In this document: one piece after another, positions 34,834-43,738 of the stretch
Position numbering within the stretch: the stretch's first letter is position 1
Layout: each line of letters starts with the position of its first letter
Origin: Helicobacter brantae
Lineage (GTDB): Bacteria; Campylobacterota; Campylobacteria; Campylobacterales; Helicobacteraceae
DNA: 52,108 nucleotides
NCBI RefSeq assembly: GCF_003364205.1
Contig: NZ_NXLV01000011.1
Span: forward strand, 1-52,108
Direction of reading: 5' to 3'
Translations under genes and position numbers: made by a program
Notes under the pieces: model-generated
What the model was told of the DNA's origin: nothing
What the model saw: only the letters and a program-made list of their open reading frames with translations
The model's database searches: none

Positions 34834-37800
34834 TTATCTCACTCCCACCTCCTCTTTTTTGCTTAAGGTTTTCTCTCCTAGCTCATATCTCATCCCAAAA
34901 TTCACTTGATAATTCACATTAAGTTTCCCACCGAAGTTTTTCTCAAAGTTAAGATAGAGCGATAGAGAATCTTTGAGCTTGAAGTTTGAGCCGATATTGA
35001 GGGCAAATCTCATATCTTTATTGTGAAACTCTTGCCTTTGACTTAGGCTCTGTCTATCCCACATCACGCTATCCCCTCCACTAAAATAATCATAGACAAA
35101 GTAAGTCCCCACATAGATATTTGCCCTATTTCCTTTCATAAGACTTGAAAAATCATACCCCCAGCTCACTCCCACACGATTTCGCACTACCACTAAGCCC
35201 TCTTGTGTGATTTCAATCTCGCTTAGATTCATCTTCCCACTAGAGAAATACGCCACACTCCCCTCATATTGTGGCGTGATACTCACTCCTGCAATCTCAT
35301 AGCTATATCCCACCTCACTAGAGAGTGCAAGGGCGTAGTTTTGCATTGATGAATCTTCTTGAGTGGGGGCATAAGTGGTATCTGTGAGATAGAAAGAGGC
35401 TTTGAGGATACTATCATTATACCACCCACCCTCTTGGATAAAGCTATTATATACCCCCACTTCCACAGCGTTGTTTTGCACCTTTTCAAACCCATTAGAT
35501 TCGCCCACTCCATAGCTATAAGAGAGATATGCTCCTGTGAAATTTTTCGCCCCCTCACTCATATAGCTCACATAGTCATACCCTGCTTGAATCGTGGCAT
35601 AAGCGATACTCTCCCCCTGCAAAAACTCCCCTCCAAACACTCTCCCCCACACGCCACTCTCACTCTCTCCACCCCACCTAAGCTCTCCCATACGCTTAGA
35701 GAGGGAGTTGAGATTGACAAGATAGAGTGAGCTTGGGGCTAGAAGGGTTTGCTGAGAGGATTTGGCAAAGTCCTCTTGTATCTCTTTCTCCACCATTGAT
35801 TCCCCCACATAATAGCTATCCCCATTATAGTCATAGCGTGTGATTTTGGTTTGGGTGGAGAAGATTTTGGATTTGCTCTCTCCTTGCGTGTAGATACTCT
35901 CGCCATTTTTTAGCCCATTAAACATCACTTTGTCCTCATACTCCACTTCCATACTAGGCAAAAGCACTTCTTGAGTAGAATCTTTGACATAGGCTAGAAG
36001 TGTTTTATCTCCTTGTCTAGAGTTTGCTGAAGTGTTTTGGATACTTAGAACTCCTTCAATTGGAGAGAGGGCTTGTCCTTGATGGGTATAGATTAGGAGC
36101 ATATCGCTTCTTTGCACCAACCCCTCAGCGATTTGCACCCCTTCCACATCGCCATCATACCTCATCACAAACTCATATTTCCCCACTCCAAGTCCCCTCT
36201 CTCCCTCTCTTCCAATCTCTAAGAGTTTGAAATGCTCTCTTGAAGAGCTATCAAAATCCACTTTGATTCTATCCATTGCCCCCACCCCTTCTAGTGAGGC
36301 AAGATTGCCTAGAGTATAAAGCTCTTCTACTAGTGGCTTTCCACTCACTCCCCAAAACAACTCACTGCCATCACTTGCAATCATTCTAATCACACCACTC
36401 CCTCCTATGCCCCCTGTTTGGGTTGAGCTTTGAAATCTTAGAGTTCCATCAAGTTTGATTCTCTCATAGGCTTGAGCGTAGAGGGCATAGTCTTTGTTTG
36501 AGCTATCAAAGTGGGTTTCTCTCCCCAAAGAGAGTGTAGAGTTTTCAAACATTCCTATACTTGCACTCACACCCTTTGCATTCTCCCCTATGTTGAGCTG
36601 ATAAGTATTGAAATCTACTGCCACATCCTCTATGGCAATCACCTCACGATCATAGCCTAGCCCACCTTCTCCTGAATAAATTGCATCTATCACTCCCCCT
36701 CCCTCAAAGCTCACGCTCCCACTCCCACCAAACCTCATCAAATGTTGCAATCCTCCACCATTGATAAAGCTCGTGCCATTGCCATCTGGAGTAGTGCCAT
36801 TAGGACAATAATCTATATAAAGAGAGTTTCCAACATTGAGATACAAACTCTCTCCATTCATCTCAATATCAATCAAAGCATTAGCTCTATCTTTGCCATA
36901 GACAAGGCTAGAGTGATAGAAACTTAGTTTTGAGTTTGGGTTGTAGAGAAGATAGTTTTTGTAGCTAGGCTGATAGAAGTTTTGAAACTTAAGATCTGTT
37001 CGCATAATGCTTAGCTCTCCCTCACTCCCTTGAGTGTATATCCCATAAAGCTCTCCATCTTTTGGGGTAAGCAAGATTTTTGTATTCTCACTTCCTTGAG
37101 AGAAAATCTCTTTATCTGTCGTGATTAACATCTCTGAATTATTAACATATTTCCCCTCTATGATGATTTTTGAAGTGCTTTGGAAAAATATCCCTGCACT
37201 CTTTTGTGAGCGATGAAAGTCTTCATATCCCTCTCCAAGATAGAGATTTGTATTCTCAAACCTTAGTGAAATATGAGGGCTAGAGAGTGTATGAGCAGAA
37301 GAATCAGAGTTTTTGAAGACAAAAGAGCCATTAGAGAAATGCAAAGTAGAAGTAGTATCAAATACACCATATTCTACTTTGATTCCCTCATTGTCTTGAA
37401 GGATAAACCAACTCTCTTCCCCCATAGCAAAGTGAGGATTTGCATTCTCTCCTAGCACGATTGCTCTAGCCTTTTCCCCTCCACCATCTAGGATAATTTT
37501 GGCTTGATTTGAAATCAAAAAGTTTGAATCCCCACCAAAATACAATATCCCTGCATCATAGAAGGCATTGACAAATCTTGTAGTGCTTCCACTTCCAAAA
37601 AAATACCTTCCACCCAAATCATCTTGAAGTGTATAGGGTTTTGTAGAGGGCAGAAGCTCTGTGGTGCTATTGATAAGATTGGCTGAGATTGTGAGATTGG
37701 CATCTCTATTATAAAAGGTGTAATAATCCTCTGATTGCACTTCTTTGGGAGAGAGAAACACGCTCCCTCCATACAAATCAATATCCCCACCTGTGGCATA

Positions 37801-39621
37801 GAATGAATAGCTTAGAGGTGCTGAAATTGTGCTTTGGCTTAGGCTATCATAGAGAGCCAACCTCAAAGACTCTCCTTTGGGGTTGAGATAGATTCCATAA
37901 GCGATTTCACTCCCTTCTAATGAGAGGTTGTACATCACTCTCCCCTCTCTTCTACTCCCATAATCCAAAGATACTGCCTGATATCCTGTGAAATTCACTT
38001 CCCCTGCTCCGATACTTAGCCCATATACATCTCTCCCCACAATTTTGCTATCACTTGAAAAGTAGGGCTTAGGTGCCATAAAATCTACAAAAATCTTACC
38101 CTCTAGCCTTGCTCCTACCACATCTCCATTGGGATGAGAAAAATTCTTGACTGCAAACTCTTTGGCATTCAAAGAGATAGCGTGAGGGTTTGTGAGAGAG
38201 GAGAAGTGCATCAAATAGAGTGTATCGTTTTGGGGTGTAAGTAAGAAGCGAGAATAAGTATTTGCATATCCACTCTCATAAAAACTAGCATCGCTTGTCA
38301 TAAGAAGCCCACTTGCAAAATCATATTTGAGCCTAAAGCTCTCATCTGCATCGCTTCCAAAGTTTGCATACAACATCGCACGCTTCCCTGAGCTATCAAA
38401 GTCTTGATAGTCCCCATAGTATATCCTCACCATCCTGCTCTCTATCTTCCCACCAAGTGCCAACATCACATAGCTTCCATAAGGCTCTACTCCCACATTT
38501 TGATTCACTCCTCTCATCTTATCAATGCTGACAATCCCCCATCCACTAAAACCTATATAGCTTCCTTGTGCGTTTTGCTCTATCCCCATTCCTATACTCA
38601 TAGAGCCCAAGCTTCCAATCGTGCCAAAAGAGAGGGTAGAATCCACAAGAGAAAAATACACTCTATTGTTTCTGTTGTGAGTGGTTTCATCATTGCTGAT
38701 ATAAATCCCAAAAGATTGCTTATCTCCTATAATGCTATCAAACCTCACACTAGAGCCTATCAAATCAAATGCCAAATCCCCCTCTCTCCCTGCTCCCAAG
38801 CCTATGGCGTATTTGGAGTTGCTAATGTCTTTGAAATGGATTGTAGAGTTGTTAAGAGTGTAGTTCTGCGATGATTTATCTTCAGATACAAACCCTGTGG
38901 CAGAAAATCCTTGCAAGGAATCAAACTCAATTAAAGAGTTGTTTTTGAGGGTGAATGCATTGCTATAACCATTTGCAGATCCAATCCCCCAAACAGAATA
39001 CGAACTACTAATCTCTCCAAAGCTTAGTGTCCCATTGTTTAGCTCAAACTCTGATTGCCCTATCGTGTATGTGATAGGATCACTCAAAAGCCCTCCATAC
39101 ACCCTTGCCCCCTCAAATCTCATTCTCCCACCCCCTCCGATATAAACTTTCTCACTTTCATAAAAATAAATATATGCCTTAGGAGTTGTGATATAGCCTT
39201 GTTCCTTATCAACGATGAAAAGATTTTCAAAAACGACATTCCCTCCAGAGCTATGGAAAAGATAAGAATCAATAGTATTAAACCCCATTAGCCTAAATCC
39301 CCCATCACTTGAGCCTACCACGTGGTGATTCCCTCCTGTGATTTTCATCCCCACAACCCCCTCTTCTCTTTGGGGATTTTCCACTCTTAGCTCACCACAA
39401 ATTTGAGTATCTGTATCTACTCCCAAATCTTTAAAAAGGATTCCCACACCATTATAAACTTCTCTATACTCCCCACTTGAGGTGATTTTCCCTTTGGGAA
39501 TATCCACCACCAAAGTCGCCTCATCTTTTGTGCTCTCTTGGACAATCTCTACATATTCATCACTCTCACTTCCATAAAGCACACAAGCCAAAGCAAGCGA
39601 GCAAAAGCATAATCTTTTCAT
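34834..39621 (-). CDS. Giant autotransporter
   Basis: The 1595-residue protein has a signal peptide (MKRLCFCSLALACVLYGSES) and a passenger of about 1290 residues made of short Gly/Ser/Asn-rich beta strands, consistent with a long beta-helix. An autotransporter barrel fills the last 280 residues (GVWGRVFGGEFLQGES, then alternating aromatic strands ending NYQVNFGMRYELG). As in the autotransporter at 5749, a charged tail (14 residues) runs past the terminal barrel strand. It should be displayed on the surface; adhesion is likely but unproven. It is transcribed divergently from the first WYL regulator, and each direction has its own palindromic operator. Confidence 0.85.
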   Translation of the reverse strand: MKRLCFCSLALACVLYGSESDEYVEIVQESTKDEATLVVDIPKGKITSSGEYREVYNGVGILFKDLGVDTDTQICGELRVENPQREEGVVGMKITGGNHHVVGSSDGGFRLMGFNTIDSYLFHSSGGNVVFENLFIVDKEQGYITTPKAYIYFYESEKVYIGGGGRMRFEGARVYGGLLSDPITYTIGQSEFELNNGTLSFGEISSSYSVWGIGSANGYSNAFTLKNNSLIEFDSLQGFSATGFVSEDKSSQNYTLNNSTIHFKDISNSKYAIGLGAGREGDLAFDLIGSSVRFDSIIGDKQSFGIYISNDETTHNRNNRVYFSLVDSTLSFGTIGSLGSMSIGMGIEQNAQGSYIGFSGWGIVSIDKMRGVNQNVGVEPYGSYVMLALGGKIESRMVRIYYGDYQDFDSSGKRAMLYANFGSDADESFRLKYDFASGLLMTSDASFYESGYANTYSRFLLTPQNDTLYLMHFSSLTNPHAISLNAKEFAVKNFSHPNGDVVGARLEGKIFVDFMAPKPYFSSDSKIVGRDVYGLSIGAGEVNFTGYQAVSLDYGSRREGRVMYNLSLEGSEIAYGIYLNPKGESLRLALYDSLSQSTISAPLSYSFYATGGDIDLYGGSVFLSPKEVQSEDYYTFYNRDANLTISANLINSTTELLPSTKPYTLQDDLGGRYFFGSGSTTRFVNAFYDAGILYFGGDSNFLISNQAKIILDGGGEKARAIVLGENANPHFAMGEESWFILQDNEGIKVEYGVFDTTSTLHFSNGSFVFKNSDSSAHTLSSPHISLRFENTNLYLGEGYEDFHRSQKSAGIFFQSTSKIIIEGKYVNNSEMLITTDKEIFSQGSENTKILLTPKDGELYGIYTQGSEGELSIMRTDLKFQNFYQPSYKNYLLYNPNSKLSFYHSSLVYGKDRANALIDIEMNGESLYLNVGNSLYIDYCPNGTTPDGNGTSFINGGGLQHLMRFGGSGSVSFEGGGVIDAIYSGEGGLGYDREVIAIEDVAVDFNTYQLNIGENAKGVSASIGMFENSTLSLGRETHFDSSNKDYALYAQAYERIKLDGTLRFQSSTQTGGIGGSGVIRMIASDGSELFWGVSGKPLVEELYTLGNLASLEGVGAMDRIKVDFDSSSREHFKLLEIGREGERGLGVGKYEFVMRYDGDVEGVQIAEGLVQRSDMLLIYTHQGQALSPIEGVLSIQNTSANSRQGDKTLLAYVKDSTQEVLLPSMEVEYEDKVMFNGLKNGESIYTQGESKSKIFSTQTKITRYDYNGDSYYVGESMVEKEIQEDFAKSSQQTLLAPSSLYLVNLNSLSKRMGELRWGGESESGVWGRVFGGEFLQGESIAYATIQAGYDYVSYMSEGAKNFTGAYLSYSYGVGESNGFEKVQNNAVEVGVYNSFIQEGGWYNDSILKASFYLTDTTYAPTQEDSSMQNYALALSSEVGYSYEIAGVSITPQYEGSVAYFSSGKMNLSEIEITQEGLVVVRNRVGVSWGYDFSSLMKGNRANIYVGTYFVYDYFSGGDSVMWDRQSLSQRQEFHNKDMRFALNIGSNFKLKDSLSLYLNFEKNFGGKLNVNYQVNFGMRYELGEKTLSKKEEVGVR

Positions 39622-39648
39622 TTTTTACTCCAAAAATAGTTTTTGACT

Positions 39649-39679
39649 ATCTTAGGAAGAGAGTGAGACAAAAAGTGTC
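39649..39679 (-). promoter_or_regulatory. Operator D1 and promoter of the giant autotransporter
   Basis: GACAA-AAA-GTGTC covers 39667-39679. On the minus strand TGTC is followed by 12 nt and TAAGAT (39654-39649), 27 nt before the ATG at 39621. It is one of two such palindromes in the 155-bp region shared with the WYL gene. Confidence 0.68.
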
Positions 39680-39719
39680 CCCTCAATCTAAAAAATTTCA
39701 AAAATTTTATTTTAAATTA

Positions 39720-39751
39720 GACATAAATTGTCCCAAAGTCAAAGATACAAT
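39720..39751 (+). promoter_or_regulatory. Operator D2 and promoter of the first WYL regulator
   Basis: GACAT-AAA-TTGTC covers 39720-39732. On the plus strand TGTC is followed by 13 nt and TACAAT (39746-39751), 25 nt before the ATG at 39777. Its presence suggests that the regulator controls its own gene. Confidence 0.7.
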
Positions 39752-39776
39752 TCTCTCAAAAAACTAAGGAGGAAAT

Positions 39777-40688
39777 ATGCAATACCCCAAAAACAAAAAA
39801 TATTCAAGGATTGAGGAGATTTATCATCTCCTAGAGCAAAACCCACAAGGGTTAAATATCAAAGAGATAGCAAGTGAGTTTAGTGTCAGCCAAAAAACCA
39901 TTCAAAGAGATCTCTACAATGAGCTTATCCCACTAGGGGCTTACAAAGAAGGGCGATATTGGAAGATCAGCCCTGCCAAACGTCACAGCCTCCTAGAAGT
40001 GGAGCAAAAAAACATTTTGGGGGTTTTAGATAGTTTTGCTAAAAATATGGGGGAGAGTTTTGAGTGCAAAGCCCACAAACTCCTCTCCACCCTCTCCCCC
40101 ACGCTCCCCACTCATCTCTATACCCACCTTGCTTCTCAAAAGCTTGAAGATTCAATGCTTGAGAAAATCCAAAGTTTGCAAAGACATATCTCAAACTCCA
40201 AAGAAGTAAGCTTCACATACAAGGGCAAAAACTATCAACTCAAACCCCTCAAAGTCGTATCCTTTGAAGGGTATTGGTATTTGCTAGGATTGGATTGCAA
40301 AGAAGGGGATAAATTCAAAAAATTCATTCTCTCTGAAATCAATTATCTAATTGAACTTCCACAAACTTTTCAAACCGAGATTGACATCAACCACGCACTT
40401 AATCAAGCCCATAGCATTTGGTTTGAGCCAAATCAAAACTATCAAGCAAGATTAAAAATTTCTCCTTGCTACAAACACTATCTTCAAAGACAGCCCCTCA
40501 AAACCCAAAAGATTCTAGGAGAGTTTGAAGATGGCTCTATGGAGATAGAAATCAGCTTTAGCCACGATATGGAGCTTTCAAGTATCTTTATGAAACACTT
40601 CCCTCACATCTCTATCCTCTCCCCTAGCTCTTTGCAAACCTCAATCCTTGACGAGATAAATGAGAGTTGCCAAACCCTCCTGCCCTAA
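39777..40688 (+). CDS. WYL-domain transcriptional regulator 1
   Basis: The 303-residue protein has an N-terminal winged helix (IKEIASEFSVSQKTIQRDLY) and a WYL domain (EVSFTYKGKNYQLKPLKVVS, then the eponymous WYL in GYWYLLGLD), followed by a C-terminal WCX-like region. WYL proteins sense ligands, often nucleic acids or nucleotides, and either repress phage-defence operons (BrxR, CapW) or activate DNA-damage genes (PafBC). AGGAGG precedes the ATG. Its promoter holds operator D2, and its recognition helix is nearly the same as that of the second WYL protein at 43739, so both probably bind the GACAT palindrome. Confidence 0.88.
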   Translation: MQYPKNKKYSRIEEIYHLLEQNPQGLNIKEIASEFSVSQKTIQRDLYNELIPLGAYKEGRYWKISPAKRHSLLEVEQKNILGVLDSFAKNMGESFECKAHKLLSTLSPTLPTHLYTHLASQKLEDSMLEKIQSLQRHISNSKEVSFTYKGKNYQLKPLKVVSFEGYWYLLGLDCKEGDKFKKFILSEINYLIELPQTFQTEIDINHALNQAHSIWFEPNQNYQARLKISPCYKHYLQRQPLKTQKILGEFEDGSMEIEISFSHDMELSSIFMKHFPHISILSPSSLQTSILDEINESCQTLLP

Positions 40689-40745
40689 GTGGAGGGGTGC
40701 TTTCATCACTTTTGCATTTTGATCAAGCAATCCTCTTTTTAAAGA

Positions 40746-42161
40746 TTAAAAATACAAAAGAGAATCCTCTAGGATTTTTATCATTTTGTTTTGGTGTTCC
40801 TCTGCCATCTGCAAGCTCCACACTTCCTCAATCTCTGCATACGCTAATACCATTTTCAAACTCTCTACTTTGCCCTCTTTGATTTGCTTGATGATTTGCC
40901 TTTTCTTCTCTTTGACGCTCTTGGCATTGAGGGAAGAGTTGAAGTTTTGAGAGATGAGGGCAAGATTGCCAAATATATTTTTGCTTTTTTTGCTCCAATC
41001 CCCCTCACTTGCCCTGCTTTGGGGTTGAATATGCTCTATGGAATTAAGTCTTCTAAACTCATAGCTCTCTGCAATCTCTGCAAAACTCTTCTCACCTATC
41101 CTAATATCCCTATATCTCTCTCTATTTTTGTAAAGATAGTAATCAAGCCGATAAAACCAATAGTGCAAAACCTCTACTCCACGATTTAAAAATCCCCATT
41201 CTTTGTGTTTTTTACATCTCAAATTATCAAGCCTCTCAAGATAGGGGATCAAGTCCTCTTTGGGTGGGGATTGCTCTATGACAAAGGCTAAAAACTCTTT
41301 TAAAATCCTTCCCCAACTTTTTTTGCTTCTTGCTATGGCAAGATAGGAGAACAGCTTGATATATTCCCCCCTCCATTTCTCTTCCAACTCCTCTCCTAGC
41401 CTCTCTTCCAACTTCTCTTCTAACCCCCACACTCCCTCACTATCCCTTCTTGGAAGATACAGGCTCACTTCCTCTAATCTCTCAAAAAATGCTTCTATCT
41501 CCTCTGCACTTCTTCCCTCAAATGCCTCTAATAATCCCTTCCCCTCTATCTTATCTCCAAAATTACAAAGCTCCAAAGCGATAAGCAATAGCCACGAGAA
41601 ACCCACCACACCTCTATCACACACCCTCTTGCATTTTTGCCATATCTTTGCTTGTCGGCTATTATTAAATTTTCTTAAAAATCTTGCTTTGAGAATATCT
41701 ATATCTTCAAAAGCCTTTTTTGTATTTTGCACTCTAAGGAGTGTTTGGTAGAGATTGCTTTGAGATTTTAGTTGTGTGAGAGAAAAGCTTAATTTTTCTT
41801 TGAAAAATCTTTCAAAATCACTTTTGTTTCCTATCTTTGCTATTTTTGATTTAAGGATTGCTAAGGCTTGTTTGCTTCTTTCATTTTCACTCCAATCCCT
41901 CTCACTGCCCTCAAGCAAATCCAAAATCATTTTACATATCACTATCCTTTGCCACCCATCAAGGATTTTATACACCCCCTCTTCCTCATACACTAGCACA
42001 TTACCCAAAAACATTTTCCTATCTTTTGAAAATGCGTTTTGTATCTGCAAGAAAAAGTCTTCAACCCTCTCACTCTCCCACACAAACCCACGCAAGAAGG
42101 GAGAGGGAGCAAACCCCTCAATCTCCCTAAGAGCACAAAGCGACACACTTTGGATACTCAT
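40746..42161 (-). CDS. GmrSD-type nuclease (DUF262-DUF1524)
   Basis: The 471-residue protein has an N-terminal DUF262 domain with ILDGWQRIVICKMIL (DGQQR-type motif) and a C-terminal DUF1524 HNH nuclease: EHIQPQS, then NIFGNLALISQNFNSSL and the trailing K-rich helix. This is the layout of GmrSD type IV restriction enzymes, BrxU and SspE, which use NTP hydrolysis to control cleavage of modified or phosphorothioate-sensed DNA. Here DGWQR replaces the usual DGQQR. It overlaps the preceding DUF262 gene by 4 bp (ATGA), so the two are translationally coupled. Confidence 0.87.
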   Translation of the reverse strand: MSIQSVSLCALREIEGFAPSPFLRGFVWESERVEDFFLQIQNAFSKDRKMFLGNVLVYEEEGVYKILDGWQRIVICKMILDLLEGSERDWSENERSKQALAILKSKIAKIGNKSDFERFFKEKLSFSLTQLKSQSNLYQTLLRVQNTKKAFEDIDILKARFLRKFNNSRQAKIWQKCKRVCDRGVVGFSWLLLIALELCNFGDKIEGKGLLEAFEGRSAEEIEAFFERLEEVSLYLPRRDSEGVWGLEEKLEERLGEELEEKWRGEYIKLFSYLAIARSKKSWGRILKEFLAFVIEQSPPKEDLIPYLERLDNLRCKKHKEWGFLNRGVEVLHYWFYRLDYYLYKNRERYRDIRIGEKSFAEIAESYEFRRLNSIEHIQPQSRASEGDWSKKSKNIFGNLALISQNFNSSLNAKSVKEKKRQIIKQIKEGKVESLKMVLAYAEIEEVWSLQMAEEHQNKMIKILEDSLLYF

Positions 42162-43324
42162 TGCTCCCCTCCAAATTTGGGGATATGGTATTGCTCTCTT
42201 TCTTTGGTTTTGATTGTATAAAGCTCTTTATTTTTTAGCTTTTCTTTTTTCTTATTAGATTCTATTTTTTTAGAAAGTCTAAAAATCGCCTCTCTTTCGC
42301 TCCCACTATGATAGAGGATTGCCAAAAGTTCCTTACCCCAATCTCTTGCACTGCTTCTTGTGATTTTTTGTTGCAAGGGCAATGAATACACACAGCGAAA
42401 AATCCACAAATGTGCTATGGCAAGATTGCTTTCTCTAAACTTATCAAGATAGACTAACATCATTAGCTCATAGATAAATCGCAAGTATTTTGAGTGCTTT
42501 TTGAGTTCTCTCCATATTGACATCTCCTCCACTTTATCAAGCAAAGAATCAAAATAAAACAGATATTCAAAAAACCCTCTCCCCTCGCCAAAATCTCTCA
42601 AAATCCCCATATCTTGATATGAAACTGCTCTAAACCTCTCAAACTCTTTGCCAATGTTAGGGCAAAACTCTTGATACACCCATTCACTAAACCCCTCATC
42701 TCCCCTCACTCTCTCACTGCTTTTATCTCTTATCCAAACTCTCCCAAGACTTAAAAGCTCATAAAAAAGTTTTCTTCCTCTCCTGCCATCTGCTCTTTGC
42801 ACGATTTCATCAAACTTTTTTGAATAATTCTCTATTTCCCCCTCATTTTTTTCTATCATTTTGCCAAGATGATAGATTTTGATTCTCTCATAGGCTTCTT
42901 GCTCCTTTGATTGCTTTTTGTCAAAAGAAGGACATTCATCATCACTATCATAAAACACACAGCAAAACTCAAGGTTTTTCATAATGCACTCTCCAATCCC
43001 CACTTTTTCTCTCAATTTTTCACTGATAAATTTTTTGATTTTTTCCTCTTCCACTCCAAGCTCACCAAAGCCACTTTCTATCCCAAGAGTTTTTAGGATC
43101 AAAGATAAAGTGCCAAGCCTTTGCAATCCATCGATAATCTCACACCCATCTTCACATTTCAAAAATTCCAAACTCCCCATATACATTTTGCCCTCAAATC
43201 CACTGAAAATATCCTCTAGCAACTCCTTGCATACTTTCTCCCTCCACACATAATCCTGCTTATAGGGTGGGATAAAAATCTTCAATTCAAAAATCTCTCT
43301 CAAACTCAATGCTTCAACTCTCAT
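42158..43324 (-). CDS. DUF262 protein lacking an HNH domain
   Basis: The 388-residue protein has a DUF262 domain: FIPPYKQDYVWREK near the start, then CEIIDGLQRLGTLSLIL with the DGxQR motif. The rest is helical. I find no DUF1524 HNH motif at the C-terminus, which ends in a Lys/Glu-rich tail. It overlaps the following full-length GmrSD-type gene by 4 bp. A plausible role is a regulatory or NTPase partner of that nuclease. The start is the ATG at 43324, the first codon of a two-gene operon transcribed away from WYL regulator 2. Confidence 0.82.
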   Translation of the reverse strand: MRVEALSLREIFELKIFIPPYKQDYVWREKVCKELLEDIFSGFEGKMYMGSLEFLKCEDGCEIIDGLQRLGTLSLILKTLGIESGFGELGVEEEKIKKFISEKLREKVGIGECIMKNLEFCCVFYDSDDECPSFDKKQSKEQEAYERIKIYHLGKMIEKNEGEIENYSKKFDEIVQRADGRRGRKLFYELLSLGRVWIRDKSSERVRGDEGFSEWVYQEFCPNIGKEFERFRAVSYQDMGILRDFGEGRGFFEYLFYFDSLLDKVEEMSIWRELKKHSKYLRFIYELMMLVYLDKFRESNLAIAHLWIFRCVYSLPLQQKITRSSARDWGKELLAILYHSGSEREAIFRLSKKIESNKKKEKLKNKELYTIKTKEREQYHIPKFGGEQ

Positions 43325-43671
43325 ATATATACCTTTAAGTTTTTTATCTAAACTATTCTATCGATTTCTAGGTGTGATACCCAATACACATTTTTCACTC
43401 TTTATCTCCAAGTCAAATTTTTCTCAAAACTTTTTCTTTAATATCTTGATTTTTGCCACCTAAATTAGGATTTCACACTCACTATACCCAAACATCTCTT
43501 TCACCAAAACCCCTTCTCCTGCATTCTAGCTCTTAAGATTTTTCTAACCTCACTTGCTTGATAAAACATTGCTCTCATCTTCACACAACGCTCTAAACTT
43601 TTTTATCCATAGATTGATATTTCTTCATCTTTTTCTCCGATTTTTTTGTGGAGTTTTAGCAAGTTATTCAA
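43325..43671. other. Intergenic region between the DUF262 operon and WYL regulator 2
   Basis: This AT-rich stretch carries no gene that I can support. A TAGAAT on the minus strand (about 43360) is a possible -10 for the DUF262 operon. I see no GACAT palindrome close to the DUF262 start; the only one lies at 43672, next to the WYL gene. The open frame from 43646 into the WYL gene is an upstream extension without a ribosome site. Confidence 0.5.
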
Positions 43672-43702
43672 GACATCTTATGTCTTATTTTTATCTTTTA
43701 AT
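43672..43702 (+). promoter_or_regulatory. Operator E and promoter of the second WYL regulator
   Basis: GACAT-CTT-ATGTC covers 43672-43684. TTTAAT follows after 12 nt (43697-43702), which fits the spacing of the other sites but lacks the leading TA. A better-looking TACAAT lies at 43705-43710, 20 nt away. So the palindrome is clear but the exact -10 is uncertain. Confidence 0.62.
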
Positions 43703-43738
43703 GCTACAATCACTCAAATCTTCATCAAAGGACAAAAT

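Noticed and set aside
38404-38874. 156-residue open frame on the plus strand
   Set aside because: It lies wholly antisense to the giant autotransporter passenger and shows no ribosome site or protein-like pattern.
43646-43738. Longer N-terminus for WYL regulator 2
   Set aside because: The extra 31 codons read as non-native sequence, cover operator E and the -10 box, and lack a ribosome site, whereas the ATG at 43739 has AAAGGA.
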